DNA of 64,000 nt from contig JALHMW010000012.1 of assembly GCA_022843845.1 (NCBI GenBank), forward strand, positions 62,001 to 126,000. Direction: 5' to 3'. The position numbers were made by a program, and so were the translations under genes. Each line of letters opens with the position of its first letter. The stretch's first letter is position 1. This DNA is from Archangium sp. GTDB taxonomy: Bacteria; Myxococcota; Myxococcia; Myxococcales; Myxococcaceae. Below are positions 33,193-42,133 of this stretch, one piece after another. Under the pieces are notes generated by a model. The model saw nothing but the letters and a program-made list of their open reading frames with translations, ran no database searches and was not told where the DNA came from.

Positions 33193-34299
33193 ATGCGACT
33201 TCTCTTTCTCACCACTGCGCTGTTGGGCGTCGGAGCGTCTGCCGGCACGCTCGAGCGAACGTTCGTTCCGCAGCTCGATGACACCTGGGAGACCTTTCGC
33301 AGCCTCGAACCAGAGACGACGGCGTTGCCCGCGACGACGGTGGTGCTCTGTGAGGTCTCGGTCCCGAGGCTCCGCTACGACTCGTTCGCGGGCGCCGATC
33401 TTCGAGTGTCGCTGAGCGTCAACGGCGTGAGCGCGGGTCTGGTGAACGGGCCGAACGACGCTGACTGGGCGCTGGCAGGCTTTCCCGTCACGCTGGCGCG
33501 CGGCGATCGACTGAGCCTGACCGTGTGGGATCGCGATCTGACGGAGCTGGAGCTGGTGGGCTCGGGGTCCGTCATGCTCGGGGCAACGCTGCCGGTGACG
33601 TTCACGAAGAGCGCGTTCACGGCGACCTGCCGCGGAGTGCCCGAGGCGATGACGCTGCGCCGGCAGGAGATGACGATTGCGCACGTCGATGCTTCGCTTG
33701 CAGCGCTCACGCCGCTGCCCGCGGTGCGGTTGTCAGCGGCAAATCTGGGTCGACCCGACCGGGAGCTCCGCGTGCTCGAGAACGCGCTGAACGCTGCTGG
33801 CACGTGGCAGGGCTGGACGCGCCCAGTGCTCGCCGAGCGGCTGCGCAGCGCTGCGGCGCTCGAGGCGCAGTGGACCCGCGCCGTCGCAGCCGAGATCGCC
33901 ACTCAGCTCGAGCGTCTCCCACCGGCCGGGCAACCCGTCATGCTCCAGGCAGGTGTGACGGAGGTGACGGTGGGCGCGCTGCGCTGCGTGCGAGGAAAGT
34001 GTGGTCTCTCGCTCGAGCTGCACAACCTGTCGGCCGAGGCGCTCGACCGCGCGAACTCCGAGGTGCCCGAAGAAGCGTTCGATCGCGCGGAGCTGATCTC
34101 GGCTGGCGGTGACGTCGTCGATTTCTCCTTTCCCGCTCCGAGGAGCGCGCCGGACGGGGGCGTGCTCACAGCGATCGCTCCGGGTGGGCGCGCCACGGTG
34201 AAGGTGACCGGCTGGTTGAACACCGAGAACGGCGCGCCGCGGTTGTTGCGCCTGCACACGCCGTTCGGATGGAAGGTGCTGCGGCTGCGCGAGCCCTGA
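33193..34299 (+). CDS. Secreted protein with C2-like domain
   Basis: The 368-aa protein starts with a signal peptide (LLFLTTALLGVGASAG). Residues about 45-125 look like a C2-type beta-sandwich (VSVPRLRYDSFAGADLRVSL, RGDRLSLTVWDRDLTELELV), a fold that often binds Ca and membranes. The rest is helical then beta (TRAVAAEIATQLERLPPAGQ, CGLSLELHNLSAEALDRANS). It probably acts in the periplasm. Function unknown; the small membrane protein gene follows 20 bp later. Confidence 0.7.
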   Translation: MRLLFLTTALLGVGASAGTLERTFVPQLDDTWETFRSLEPETTALPATTVVLCEVSVPRLRYDSFAGADLRVSLSVNGVSAGLVNGPNDADWALAGFPVTLARGDRLSLTVWDRDLTELELVGSGSVMLGATLPVTFTKSAFTATCRGVPEAMTLRRQEMTIAHVDASLAALTPLPAVRLSAANLGRPDRELRVLENALNAAGTWQGWTRPVLAERLRSAAALEAQWTRAVAAEIATQLERLPPAGQPVMLQAGVTEVTVGALRCVRGKCGLSLELHNLSAEALDRANSEVPEEAFDRAELISAGGDVVDFSFPAPRSAPDGGVLTAIAPGGRATVKVTGWLNTENGAPRLLRLHTPFGWKVLRLREP

Positions 34300-34319
34300 A
34301 CGAGTACGTTCCACGCGTG

Positions 34320-34628
34320 ATGACGCAGACGCTCTTCGAGCGCGCCAGAACGCTCCACGCGGCCGGCCAGAGTGCCGAGGTGATGCACGCCACGCTCGTC
34401 AACGAGGGGTACGCCGCTGCCGACGTCGTCGTGATCCTCGGCAGCCTTGGCGCGGGGCCTCAGCCCAGGCCTGATCCGACCGCTGACACCGCTCCGCTCA
34501 CGGTCGTGAGCCGCATCGCCCGCAGCCGCGTGTTGATCGGCCTGTTCTTCCTGGCGGTGGCGACGATGTGCGGCGGCGCGGTGTGGGTCGCAACGACGTT
34601 GATGGCGGCGTTCCAACGGAGCCGGTGA
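34320..34628 (+). CDS. Small membrane protein of unknown function
   Basis: This 102-aa protein has a 60-residue cytoplasmic-like N-terminal part (MTQTLFERARTLHAAGQSAE, then VMHATLVNEGYAAADVVVIL) resembling a short helical hairpin, and one C-terminal membrane helix (RVLIGLFFLAVATMCGGAVW, about residues 70-92). GTG 34317 is an in-frame alternative start. It lies 20 bp after the C2-like gene and 15 bp before the Uma2 gene. No family recognised. Confidence 0.55.
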   Translation: MTQTLFERARTLHAAGQSAEVMHATLVNEGYAAADVVVILGSLGAGPQPRPDPTADTAPLTVVSRIARSRVLIGLFFLAVATMCGGAVWVATTLMAAFQRSR

Positions 34629-34643
34629 GGAGAATCGAGACAC

Positions 34644-35213
34644 ATGAGCACTGGCAGGCGCCTGCACTACGAGTACGCCGACTACCTCGTCTCCCTCGAG
34701 CTGAGCGAGCTCAAGCTCGAGTACTGCGACGGGACCATCTACGCGATGGCCGGTGGCACGCCCGCCCATGCCGAACTCAGCGCAGCGGTCATCGGCGTGT
34801 TTCACCGCCTGCTGCCGAAGGGATGCCGACCGTCGACCTCGGACATGAAGGTGCGCGTCGAAGCCTCTGACCTCAGCACGTTTCCGGATGTCTCCGTGGT
34901 CTGCGGAGATCGTCTGGTCTCGAGCATCGACGCCAATGCCCTCGTCAACCCCACCGTGCTCGTCGAGGTGACCAGCAAGAGCACCGAAGACTACGACCGC
35001 GGCGACAAGTTGAGTCACTACAAACAAATCCCGTCGCTGAAGGCCGTCCTCTTCATCTCGCACCGCACGCGGAGCATCACCCTCGTCGAGCGCACGAACA
35101 CCGGCTGGGACGAACGCGAGTTCCGCGCGGGCGAAGTGGTGACGCTCGCGTCGCCGACAATCTCGTTCCCGGTCGACGAGATCTACGAGCGCATCGTGCT
35201 CGACCCTGCGTAG
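34644..35213 (+). CDS. Uma2-family restriction-endonuclease-fold protein
   Basis: The 189-aa protein belongs to the Uma2 (DUF820) group, with a PD-(D/E)XK nuclease fold. It shows the family's order: LEYCDGTIYAMAGGTPAHAE, FPDVSVVCGD with the catalytic Asp, and VLVEVTSKSTEDYDRGDKLSHY with the ExK-like core and helix, then LVERTNTGWDEREF. These genes are often mobile and abundant in cyanobacteria and myxobacteria, and their biological role is not settled. An AGGAG lies about 13 nt before the ATG. Confidence 0.88.
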   Translation: MSTGRRLHYEYADYLVSLELSELKLEYCDGTIYAMAGGTPAHAELSAAVIGVFHRLLPKGCRPSTSDMKVRVEASDLSTFPDVSVVCGDRLVSSIDANALVNPTVLVEVTSKSTEDYDRGDKLSHYKQIPSLKAVLFISHRTRSITLVERTNTGWDEREFRAGEVVTLASPTISFPVDEIYERIVLDPA

Positions 35214-35337
35214 AGCGCGTTCTTCGGCCACGAGCGGACGGCCCCTCGAGTGACTCCGCGATAGCATTCAAAGAACTCCTGCGATGGCCTACGAGGCGGC
35301 GGCGGGCTCGACCGGGCGAACCGGCCCACGCGGTAGT

Positions 35338-35374
35338 GTCACCTCAGCGCGCCCATGCGCGCCGGCGGGGTGAC
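35338..35374. promoter_or_regulatory. Nested hairpin upstream of the propeller gene
   Basis: GTCACC at 35338-35343 pairs with GGTGAC at 35369-35374, and inside them GCGCGC at 35347-35352 pairs with GCGCGC at 35357-35362 across a CCAT loop. The structure ends 31 bp before the start at 35406 and could act as an RNA leader element or terminator. Confidence 0.4.
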
Positions 35375-35405
35375 GCGGCCGGACCAATCAGGCTACGCGA
35401 GCGAA

Positions 35406-36413
35406 ATGGTCTCGTTCGTCCTCGTCACCTGCCTCGCCGCCGCGCCGCTGGAGCTGGCCGTCATCTCGAAAGACGTCGCCTCGTCGACGCTCGAGGTGCG
35501 GTGGCAGTCGACGGAAGCAGGCAGCCCGCTCGCGGAGCCCTTCGCGCGTCTGCAGGTGCAGCCCGACGAGACGTTTCGCGCCGTCGCCCTGCCCGGCTCA
35601 CGCAGCCTCGCCATCGTTCGGGTGCCGGCGCTGACGCGAGACCTCTCGTTCGCGTCGACCCTCACCATCGTCGCGCCGGGCCAGCCCGAACGAACGCTCG
35701 TCACCAACGTGGTGCGCGCGTCGCAGCCGGTCCTCCTCGGGCAGCGCCTCTTCGTCGAGCGCGGCGTGGCGGGCGCCGAGTCCCCAGACACCTTCCGCGT
35801 CGACACGCTCACCATCGCCGAGGTCTCGGTCGCCTCAGGCCGCGTGCGGACCGTCTTCGAGACGAAGGGCTTCTGGACGCACCTGGCCGGCGTGTTCGAG
35901 CACGAGCTCATCGTCTACGTCGCAGGCCCCGATGGCGCGCGGCTGCTCGCGGTGCACGTCGACACGCTGGCGGTGCGCACGCTCGTCCCGTCGCTCCCGG
36001 CCCTCGCGCACGACTTCACCGTCGACGCCGCGAAGAAGTCGGTGCTCTTCACCATCGCGGAGCCGGGCGTCGAGCGCTGGTTCGTCGACCGCGTCGAGCT
36101 GCTGACCGGCCGCCGCGAGCGCCTCGCCGAAGGTGATACCGTGGCGCTGCTCCCCACGGTGCTCCCGTCGGGCGTCGCGTACTCGGCCGGCCAGGGACAA
36201 GGGCTGCGCTGGGCGGGACGAGACGGAGTCGCCCTGCCCTCACACGGCGCGGGCTTCGAGCGCGTGCGCTTCATCGCCGAGGGCCTGATCTTCGTTCGCC
36301 ACGAGGTGCCCGGTGACGCGCCGAGCGTCTACGCCGTGAACGTGAAGGACTTACGGCCCGTGCCGCTCACGCTCCCTTCCGGCATCGTCGACGTCGCGGG
36401 GGTGCGCCGATGA
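35406..36413 (+). CDS. Secreted beta-propeller-like protein
   Basis: The 335-aa protein has a signal peptide (MVSFVLVTCLAAAPLEL). The mature part shows TolB/WD-like repeat strands (SFASTLTIVAPGQPERTLVT, FEHELIVYVAGPDGARLLAV, SVLFTIAEPGVERWFVDRVE, VPGDAPSVYAVNVKDLRPVP). It probably acts in the periplasm; no enzymatic motif is visible. ATG 35406 is preferred to 35355 because it starts the signal peptide and clears the leader hairpin. Its stop overlaps the next gene's start as ATGA, so it is coupled to the lytic transglycosylase. Confidence 0.72.
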   Translation: MVSFVLVTCLAAAPLELAVISKDVASSTLEVRWQSTEAGSPLAEPFARLQVQPDETFRAVALPGSRSLAIVRVPALTRDLSFASTLTIVAPGQPERTLVTNVVRASQPVLLGQRLFVERGVAGAESPDTFRVDTLTIAEVSVASGRVRTVFETKGFWTHLAGVFEHELIVYVAGPDGARLLAVHVDTLAVRTLVPSLPALAHDFTVDAAKKSVLFTIAEPGVERWFVDRVELLTGRRERLAEGDTVALLPTVLPSGVAYSAGQGQGLRWAGRDGVALPSHGAGFERVRFIAEGLIFVRHEVPGDAPSVYAVNVKDLRPVPLTLPSGIVDVAGVRR

Positions 36414-37597
36414 GAACGGTGACGCTGGGCGCGCTCCTGCTCTCGGGCCACGCGCTCGCGCAGTTCTGCCCGTCGCACACCCTCTCGAGCGCTGGCAACA
36501 CCGGCAGCTGCGCCGTCGAGGCCGTGCCTGGCACCAACCCGACCCTCGCGCAGTGGCAGGTCATCTTCGACACGGTCTCGAAGGGGCCTTCGTTCTGGGG
36601 CGCGAGCGGGCCGAACGTGAGCACCATCGGCGCGGGCTGCAACCGCCCCAACCCGCCGACGAGCCAGCCGGCGCGTTTCCCGTGTGAGCTGATCAAGGCC
36701 ATCTCGATGCAGGAGAGCGGCTGGCGCCAGTTCTGCCCACCGACGACGCCGGCCGATCAACGAGGCAAACCCTCGCAGACCATCATCTCGTTCGACTGTG
36801 GCTACGGCGTCGGTCAGGTCACCAGCGGCATGCGCTCGTTCGACGCGACGCCCTCGTACGACCGCAGCCGCGTGGCGTCCGACGCGCTCTACAACCTGGC
36901 GACGGGCATGCAGATTCTCACCGAGAAGTGGCGGGCGACGAACTGCGTCGGCGACAACCAGCCGCGCATCGTCGAGCACTGGTACAGCGCGACATGGGCG
37001 TACAACGGGCTCTCGTCGACGAACAACCCGAACAACCCGGCCTTCTCGACGACGCGTGGCGTGTGCCGGTCCGGCGCGTGCCCTTCAGGCTCGGCCCCGT
37101 ACCAGGAGCGTGTCTGGGGGTGGATGGAGTTTCCTCCCTCGCCGAACCACTGGCGCGGCATTCGACCCGCATACCCCCGGCTCTCTGACGTCAGCGCCGC
37201 GTGTACCGCGACCTCGTGCCCCTCACGCCCGATCGCGATGCCCGATCCAACCTGCGCGGGCCCGGCGAGCTGCACGGCGACGCGCGCGCTGAACGTCTCG
37301 GAGTGTCTCGGCGACGGCGGCACCATCAGCCCTCCGATGGACGCAGGCGTTCAAGACGCGGGGCTCGTGGTGGATGCGGGCAGCCCGGATGCAGGAGTGG
37401 TGATCGATGCAGGCTCGTCGCCCGATGCCGGCCAGCTCGCCGACGCCGGAACCGAGCCCTCCGTGCTCCAGGCGCTCCCGACCGACTACCCCGCGTCGAA
37501 AGGCTGTGGGTGCGGAGCGGCAGATGGCACGGGCTGGCTCGCGCTGCTGGGCTGGTGCTTGACGCGAGTCGCTCGGCGTCGCGGCAAAAACCAGTAG
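36410..37597 (+). CDS. Lytic transglycosylase-like protein with MYXO-CTERM tail
   Basis: The 395-aa protein has a signal peptide (TLGALLLSGHALAQ) and an SLT-type lysozyme-like domain (about residues 85-225) with ELIKAISMQESGWRQF (catalytic Glu) and CGYGVGQVTSGM. A 'DAG' linker follows, then a C-terminal MYXO-CTERM sorting signal: SKGCGCGAADGT, a membrane helix and a basic RRRGKNQ end. SLT enzymes cut peptidoglycan with anhydro-product formation. MYXO-CTERM tails are known to be processed and to place proteins on the myxobacterial outer surface. It overlaps the upstream propeller gene (ATGA). Confidence 0.88.
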   Translation: MRTVTLGALLLSGHALAQFCPSHTLSSAGNTGSCAVEAVPGTNPTLAQWQVIFDTVSKGPSFWGASGPNVSTIGAGCNRPNPPTSQPARFPCELIKAISMQESGWRQFCPPTTPADQRGKPSQTIISFDCGYGVGQVTSGMRSFDATPSYDRSRVASDALYNLATGMQILTEKWRATNCVGDNQPRIVEHWYSATWAYNGLSSTNNPNNPAFSTTRGVCRSGACPSGSAPYQERVWGWMEFPPSPNHWRGIRPAYPRLSDVSAACTATSCPSRPIAMPDPTCAGPASCTATRALNVSECLGDGGTISPPMDAGVQDAGLVVDAGSPDAGVVIDAGSSPDAGQLADAGTEPSVLQALPTDYPASKGCGCGAADGTGWLALLGWCLTRVARRRGKNQ

Positions 37598-37664
37598 ACA
37601 CTTGCTGGGAAAGCCGTAAGTCCGCGCCCTTCGGTTGGCCGCTTCCCTCGAGGGGTTCTGTTCG

Positions 37665-39134
37665 ATGCAAACGCACTTCCGGCTCGTCACCCTGACGGCG
37701 CTTCTTTCTTCGCTGTCCGTGTTCGCCGAGCAGTCTCCGGTCAACATCCACCTCGACATGGGAGGCGGCACCGGTATCGACCGCGCCGTCCCGCTGACGG
37801 GCGCCGCCATCAAGGTCGACACCACGCTCCTCAAGAGCGTGCTGGGCCCGTTCGCTCCGCAGATCGAGGGCTTCGGCGTCTCGACGTACAACAACTTCCT
37901 CGGCTACCTCGATCAAGGCGCGGCGTTTGGCGCAGGCCTTGGCTTCAGGCTGCGGCTCTTCAATGACGAGAAGGGCTACCTCTTCAACCCGGGCACGAAA
38001 CACCGCGGCAACCTGTGGGGCAGCCTCTACTTCGACGCGCACTTCGTCTACGCGTTCGCCAAAGACCCGAAGGACCTCGGGCCCGGCTTCGACCTCGGCG
38101 CAGGCTACGAGTTCTCGCTCGTCGAGGCGCTCCACATCGGCCCCGTCGTGACGTTCCGCTTGATGGGCCCGCACAGCATTCTGATGGCCGGCCTCTCGGT
38201 CAGCATCGGCGCGCCTGACACCATTCCGGCCGAGGCCGACTTCGACGACGACGGCATCGCCGGCGACGCCGACAAGTGCCCCGACCAGGCCGGCCCGAAA
38301 GAGACCAACGGCTGCCCCGTCGAGGACAAGGACAAGGACGGCACGCTCGACAAGGCCGACAAGTGCGTCGACGTCGCGGGCCCGAAAGAGAACGCCGGCT
38401 GCCCGTGGGGCGACAAGGACGCCGACGGCGTGCTCGACAACGAAGACAAGTGCGTCGACGTGGCCGGCCCGAAAGAGAACGCCGGCTGCCCGTACGGCGA
38501 CAAGGACAAAGACGGGGTCCTCGACAATGACGACAAGTGCCCTGATCAGGCCGGCCCGAAAGAGAACGCCGGCTGTCCCGATACCGACAAGGACAACGAC
38601 GGCACGGTCGATCGTCTCGACGCCTGCATCGACGTGGTGGGCGAGAAGGACAACAAGGGCTGCCCGTACCCCGACACCGACAAGGACGGCGTGAACGACC
38701 GCGTCGACAACTGCATCAACGAGCCGGGCCCGGCGACGAACCAGGGCTGCCCCGAGAAGGTGAAGCAGCTCGTCGTGATCACGAAAGAGAAGCTCGTCAT
38801 CAAGGACAAGGTGTACTTCGACCTCAACAAGGCGACGATCCAGAAGCGCTCGTCGCCGCTGCTCGATCAGATCGCCGGCATCCTCAAGACCCACGGCGAG
38901 ATCAAGCTGCTCCAGGTCGAAGGCCACACCGACAACACCGGCGTCGCGGAGCAGAACCTGAGCCTCTCGCAGGCCCGCGCCGACTCGGTGAAGGACTACC
39001 TCGTCAAGCAGGGCGTCGAGGCGACGCGCCTCAAGGCCGTGGGCTTCGGGCAGACCAAGCCGGCTGACAGCAACGAGACGCCAGCCGGCCGAGACAACAA
39101 CCGCCGCGTCGAGTTCAACGTCATCAACGACTGA
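37665..39134 (+). CDS. OmpA-family protein with thrombospondin type 3 repeats
   Basis: The 489-aa protein has a signal peptide (RLVTLTALLSSLSVFAEQ) and an N-terminal beta-barrel of about 190 residues ending GPHSILMAGLSVSIGAPD. A linker follows with about five thrombospondin type 3 Ca-binding repeats (DFDDDGIAGDADKCPDQAGP, DKDKDGTLDKADKCVDVAGP). The C-terminal OmpA peptidoglycan-binding domain has YFDLNKATIQKRSSPLLDQI, VEGHTDNTG, RADSVKDYLV and GRDNNRRVEF. It ties the outer membrane to the cell wall. GAGGGG lies 12 nt before the ATG. The Skp-like gene follows after 6 bp. Confidence 0.93.
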   Translation: MQTHFRLVTLTALLSSLSVFAEQSPVNIHLDMGGGTGIDRAVPLTGAAIKVDTTLLKSVLGPFAPQIEGFGVSTYNNFLGYLDQGAAFGAGLGFRLRLFNDEKGYLFNPGTKHRGNLWGSLYFDAHFVYAFAKDPKDLGPGFDLGAGYEFSLVEALHIGPVVTFRLMGPHSILMAGLSVSIGAPDTIPAEADFDDDGIAGDADKCPDQAGPKETNGCPVEDKDKDGTLDKADKCVDVAGPKENAGCPWGDKDADGVLDNEDKCVDVAGPKENAGCPYGDKDKDGVLDNDDKCPDQAGPKENAGCPDTDKDNDGTVDRLDACIDVVGEKDNKGCPYPDTDKDGVNDRVDNCINEPGPATNQGCPEKVKQLVVITKEKLVIKDKVYFDLNKATIQKRSSPLLDQIAGILKTHGEIKLLQVEGHTDNTGVAEQNLSLSQARADSVKDYLVKQGVEATRLKAVGFGQTKPADSNETPAGRDNNRRVEFNVIND

Positions 39135-39140
39135 CGTCCG

Positions 39141-39623
39141 ATGCGACTGTTCCTCTTCGCGTGTGTGGGTCTGGTGGCGGCCTGCGAGGGCCGAAGCAAC
39201 CCGGCGCGCATCGGGGTCATCGACGTCACGTCGGCTCTTCGGTCGTCACAGGCCGGGGTCGCCGCGACCGCCCTCTTGAAAGAGGCACACGCGCGGCGAC
39301 AGCAGCAACTCGACGAGAAGCAAGCCGCCTTGAAGGAGCGCCTCGCCGCGACTGCCGGGCAGCCAGCGTCGAAGGAGAGCGAACTGGTCCAGCAAGAGCT
39401 GGTGTCGCTCCAGACCGAGTTCGCACGCATGTCCGAAGCCATGAGCGCCGAACAAACGAGCGCCATCGAGGCGTTGATGCCTCCGCTCGGCAAGGCCATC
39501 GAGGCGGTCGCCGCGGAGCGCAAACTCGAGGTCGTCCTCGACACGGCGTCAGTGGTGTACCGCGGTGCGACGGTGGACATCACGGACGAGTGCGTTCGCC
39601 GCCTCGACGCTGACTCGAAGTAG
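39141..39623 (+). CDS. Skp/OmpH-like periplasmic lipoprotein
   Basis: The 160-aa protein has a short lipoprotein signal (FACVGLVAAC), then IGVIDVTSALRSSQAGVAAT, a long charged helix (residues about 40-105) and a C-terminal VLDTASVVYRGATVDITDEC. This is the pattern of Skp/OmpH chaperones, which hold unfolded outer-membrane proteins. Lipid anchoring is unusual for Skp. Its position 6 bp after an OmpA gene supports a role in outer-membrane protein assembly. Confidence 0.85.
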   Translation: MRLFLFACVGLVAACEGRSNPARIGVIDVTSALRSSQAGVAATALLKEAHARRQQQLDEKQAALKERLAATAGQPASKESELVQQELVSLQTEFARMSEAMSAEQTSAIEALMPPLGKAIEAVAAERKLEVVLDTASVVYRGATVDITDECVRRLDADSK

Positions 39624-39673
39624 GCGCCAGCGCCCGATCGACGATCCGGCTCGGCAGCTCGACGCGGCAGGCT

Positions 39674-40456
39674 TCAGCGCGGCGGGCGGGTGAAGCGGCG
39701 CTTCTGCCAGTCGAGACCAGTCAGCACGAGGTACGACGCCTGGTCTTCGTCGGTCTCGGCCACCACCGTCAGCCCCTGCGCACGCAGCGCCTGGGTGACG
39801 CGGTCGCCGATGCGCGCGCTGGCCTCCTCGTCATCACGGAAGCTGCCGTACTCGAGCACCAGCTCGCCGGCCTTCGAGACGCCGTCGGCGTCTTGATCGG
39901 TGAAGAAGAGGTACCCGTCGGCTCGGCGGCCCTTCTCGAGCAGGTCTTCGCGCAGCAGCTTCATGTCGGCGACGCCACACTTGCGGCAATCCGAGAAGCG
40001 CTCGCGCGCGATGACCTTGTCCTTCTCGAGGGCGGCGAAGGCACGGGCGAGGCGATCGGGCGCGGTGAGGAACTTCCAGTCGGCTTCGCGCTTCTGGTGC
40101 GCCGCCAGCTCTTCGTCGACGACCTTCTCGACCTCGCTGCGCAGTGACTCGCGGCCGTCGGCGGCGCCCATCGCCAGCTCGATGATGTCGGCTCGCTCGA
40201 GGAAGCCATCAGCGACGCGCCACTGAACGAGCTCTCTCGTCTCGGCGAGCAGGATCGACTTCGGGCGCCGCTTGCCGTCCTTCTCGGGACGCGAGGCAGG
40301 CGTCTTTGCCGTGAGCGCGCCGAGCACGCTGGCGACGTCGGGCTTCGAGCCGTCGGTCTTCTCTTCGCGCGCATCGGGCTCGGGCGACGCAGGCGCGTCG
40401 TCACAGCCCGCCACCAGGAGCAGCACCGCCAGCACTCGGGACCGAACGGAGATCAT
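39674..40456 (-). CDS. Lipoprotein with DUF6891-like domain
   Basis: The 260-aa protein has a lipoprotein signal (LAVLLLVAGC) and a charged linker. The C-terminal 150 residues resemble DUF6891: LTAPDRLARAFAALEKDKVI, FSDCRKCGVADM with a Cys pair, ADGYLFFTDQDADGV, ELVLEYGSF and LVLTGLDWQKRRF. No function is known for this family. It is divergent from the glycosyltransferase gene. The assignment rests on memory of the family pattern. Confidence 0.7.
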   Translation of the reverse strand: MISVRSRVLAVLLLVAGCDDAPASPEPDAREEKTDGSKPDVASVLGALTAKTPASRPEKDGKRRPKSILLAETRELVQWRVADGFLERADIIELAMGAADGRESLRSEVEKVVDEELAAHQKREADWKFLTAPDRLARAFAALEKDKVIARERFSDCRKCGVADMKLLREDLLEKGRRADGYLFFTDQDADGVSKAGELVLEYGSFRDDEEASARIGDRVTQALRAQGLTVVAETDEDQASYLVLTGLDWQKRRFTRPPR

Positions 40457-40519
40457 CGTGGAGCGGCACCCTACTTCGCCGTCGCCCTTTGGGGAGACTT
40501 CGGGGTCTACTCTTGCACC

Positions 40520-42133
40520 ATGCGAACGCTCGCGGTCCTCGCAGTGCCAGGCACGTGGACCCACCCGGGCGGCGTGCTGGTCGGGCGCACGGTGGCCAAC
40601 GCAGCGCTGCTCGAGGCGCTCGCCAGGCACGGCAGCTTCGAGCGCGTGGTGATGGTGGCTGGCGAAGACGCCGACCTGCCGCCGCTCCAGGCGCTCTTCA
40701 CCGCTTGGAAGCTGCCGCCCGGCCGCGTCGGCGCCGCCCACGTGTTCGAGCTCCCCGCGCTGTTGAGAGCGGGCGCGATCGACGTGCTCCACCACCCGTC
40801 GCACGTGGAGCGCCTGTTCGATCTCGTGGCCCTTCGAAACCGCTACGCGACGAGGGCGACGCCCGTCACGGGCCAGACGCACTCGTTGAGCTACCCGAGG
40901 CTGCACCAGGAGCTCGCGCGCTGGCCGCTCATCCCTCCGGCGGCGACCGACGCCATCTTCTGCTCGAGCACCGTCGGTCGGCGCGCGCTCGAGGTCTGCT
41001 TCGACGACGTGGAGGCCGGGCTCGTCGCGCGAGGGCTGTCGACTCCGATTCCCCGGTGGAACCTGCCGCACGTTCCGCTCGGCGTCGACGTCGACGCGCT
41101 CGCGCCGATGCCAAAGGCCGACGCCCGCGCTGCCCTGAGCCTTCCACCGGGTCGCGTGGTGCTGCTCACGCTCGCCCGCTTCACCGAGTACGACAAGCTC
41201 GACGCCTTCCCGTTGCTCCAGGCGTTCGCCACGCTCGTGCACGAGAAGAAGCTCGACGTGCACCTGGTGCTCGCGGGCGCGCGACAGGGCACGAAGACGC
41301 CCGAGATGCTGGGCCTGTGGTCGAAGGTGCTGAAGATCGACGATCGCGTGACGCTGAAGGTCGACTTCGCCGACGCCGAGAAGCGCGTGCTGTTGTCGGC
41401 TGCCGACGTCTTCGTCTCGCCCGTCGACAACCTGCAGGAGACGTTCGGTCAGTCGGTGATCGAAGCGCTCGCAGCAGGCGTGCCCGTCGTCGCGTCGGAC
41501 TTCGATGGCTACAAGGACACCGTCGACGACCAGGTCGGCCGGCGAGTCACGACGCGGCTGGGCGTCGACTGGACCCAGCTGTCGGAGCTCGGGCCGCTGC
41601 TGTACGAGCGCCCGCTCCATCTCGTGCTGGGCCAGAGCGTCGAGGTCGACCTGAAGCACCTGGTTGCCTCGCTCGAGGAGCTCGTTCGAGACGCGCCGCT
41701 CCGCGAACAACTGGGCCGCTCCGCGCGCGCGCGCGCGAAGGAGCGCTACGACTGGAAGGTCGTCGTCGGCCAGCTCGAGGCGACGTGGAAGGAGCTCGCC
41801 GCACGCCCGTTCGTGCCGACGGCGACGCCGCACCCGCTCCGCCTCGACTTCGCGCGGGCCTTCGGCCACTTCCCGACGGCCCCACGAATGGACGAAACGA
41901 GAACGCTCACGCGCACCAGCTTCAGCCGCACGCCCGGGCAACCGTGGGTCATCTACCCCGAGCTCGGCACGCTGCTCTCGGATGACGACGTGAGGCGCGC
42001 GCTGGTGTTCTGCGACGTGCCGCGCACCTGGAAGGAACTCGTCAGCCAGCTTCAGTCGACGCTGGGGCCTCGGGAGCCGTGGGTGGCCGGCTTCATCGCG
42101 ACCTGGCTCGTGAAGCACGGCCTGCTGGACTGA
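40520..42133 (+). CDS. GT4-family glycosyltransferase
   Basis: The 537-aa protein is a GT-B fold glycosyltransferase of family 4. The C-terminal Rossmann domain shows VVLLTLARFTEYDKLDAFPL, HLVLAGARQGTKTPEM and the E-x7-E motif ETFGQSVIEALAAG, followed by VPVVASDFDGYKDTV. A 100-residue C-terminal extension after LARAFGHFP is not part of the usual fold. Acceptor and product are unknown, with no capsule or LPS cluster nearby. The stop abuts the stop of the convergent CBS gene, the two making the palindrome TGATCA. A run of CG dinucleotides lies near 41720. Confidence 0.87.
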   Translation: MRTLAVLAVPGTWTHPGGVLVGRTVANAALLEALARHGSFERVVMVAGEDADLPPLQALFTAWKLPPGRVGAAHVFELPALLRAGAIDVLHHPSHVERLFDLVALRNRYATRATPVTGQTHSLSYPRLHQELARWPLIPPAATDAIFCSSTVGRRALEVCFDDVEAGLVARGLSTPIPRWNLPHVPLGVDVDALAPMPKADARAALSLPPGRVVLLTLARFTEYDKLDAFPLLQAFATLVHEKKLDVHLVLAGARQGTKTPEMLGLWSKVLKIDDRVTLKVDFADAEKRVLLSAADVFVSPVDNLQETFGQSVIEALAAGVPVVASDFDGYKDTVDDQVGRRVTTRLGVDWTQLSELGPLLYERPLHLVLGQSVEVDLKHLVASLEELVRDAPLREQLGRSARARAKERYDWKVVVGQLEATWKELAARPFVPTATPHPLRLDFARAFGHFPTAPRMDETRTLTRTSFSRTPGQPWVIYPELGTLLSDDDVRRALVFCDVPRTWKELVSQLQSTLGPREPWVAGFIATWLVKHGLLD

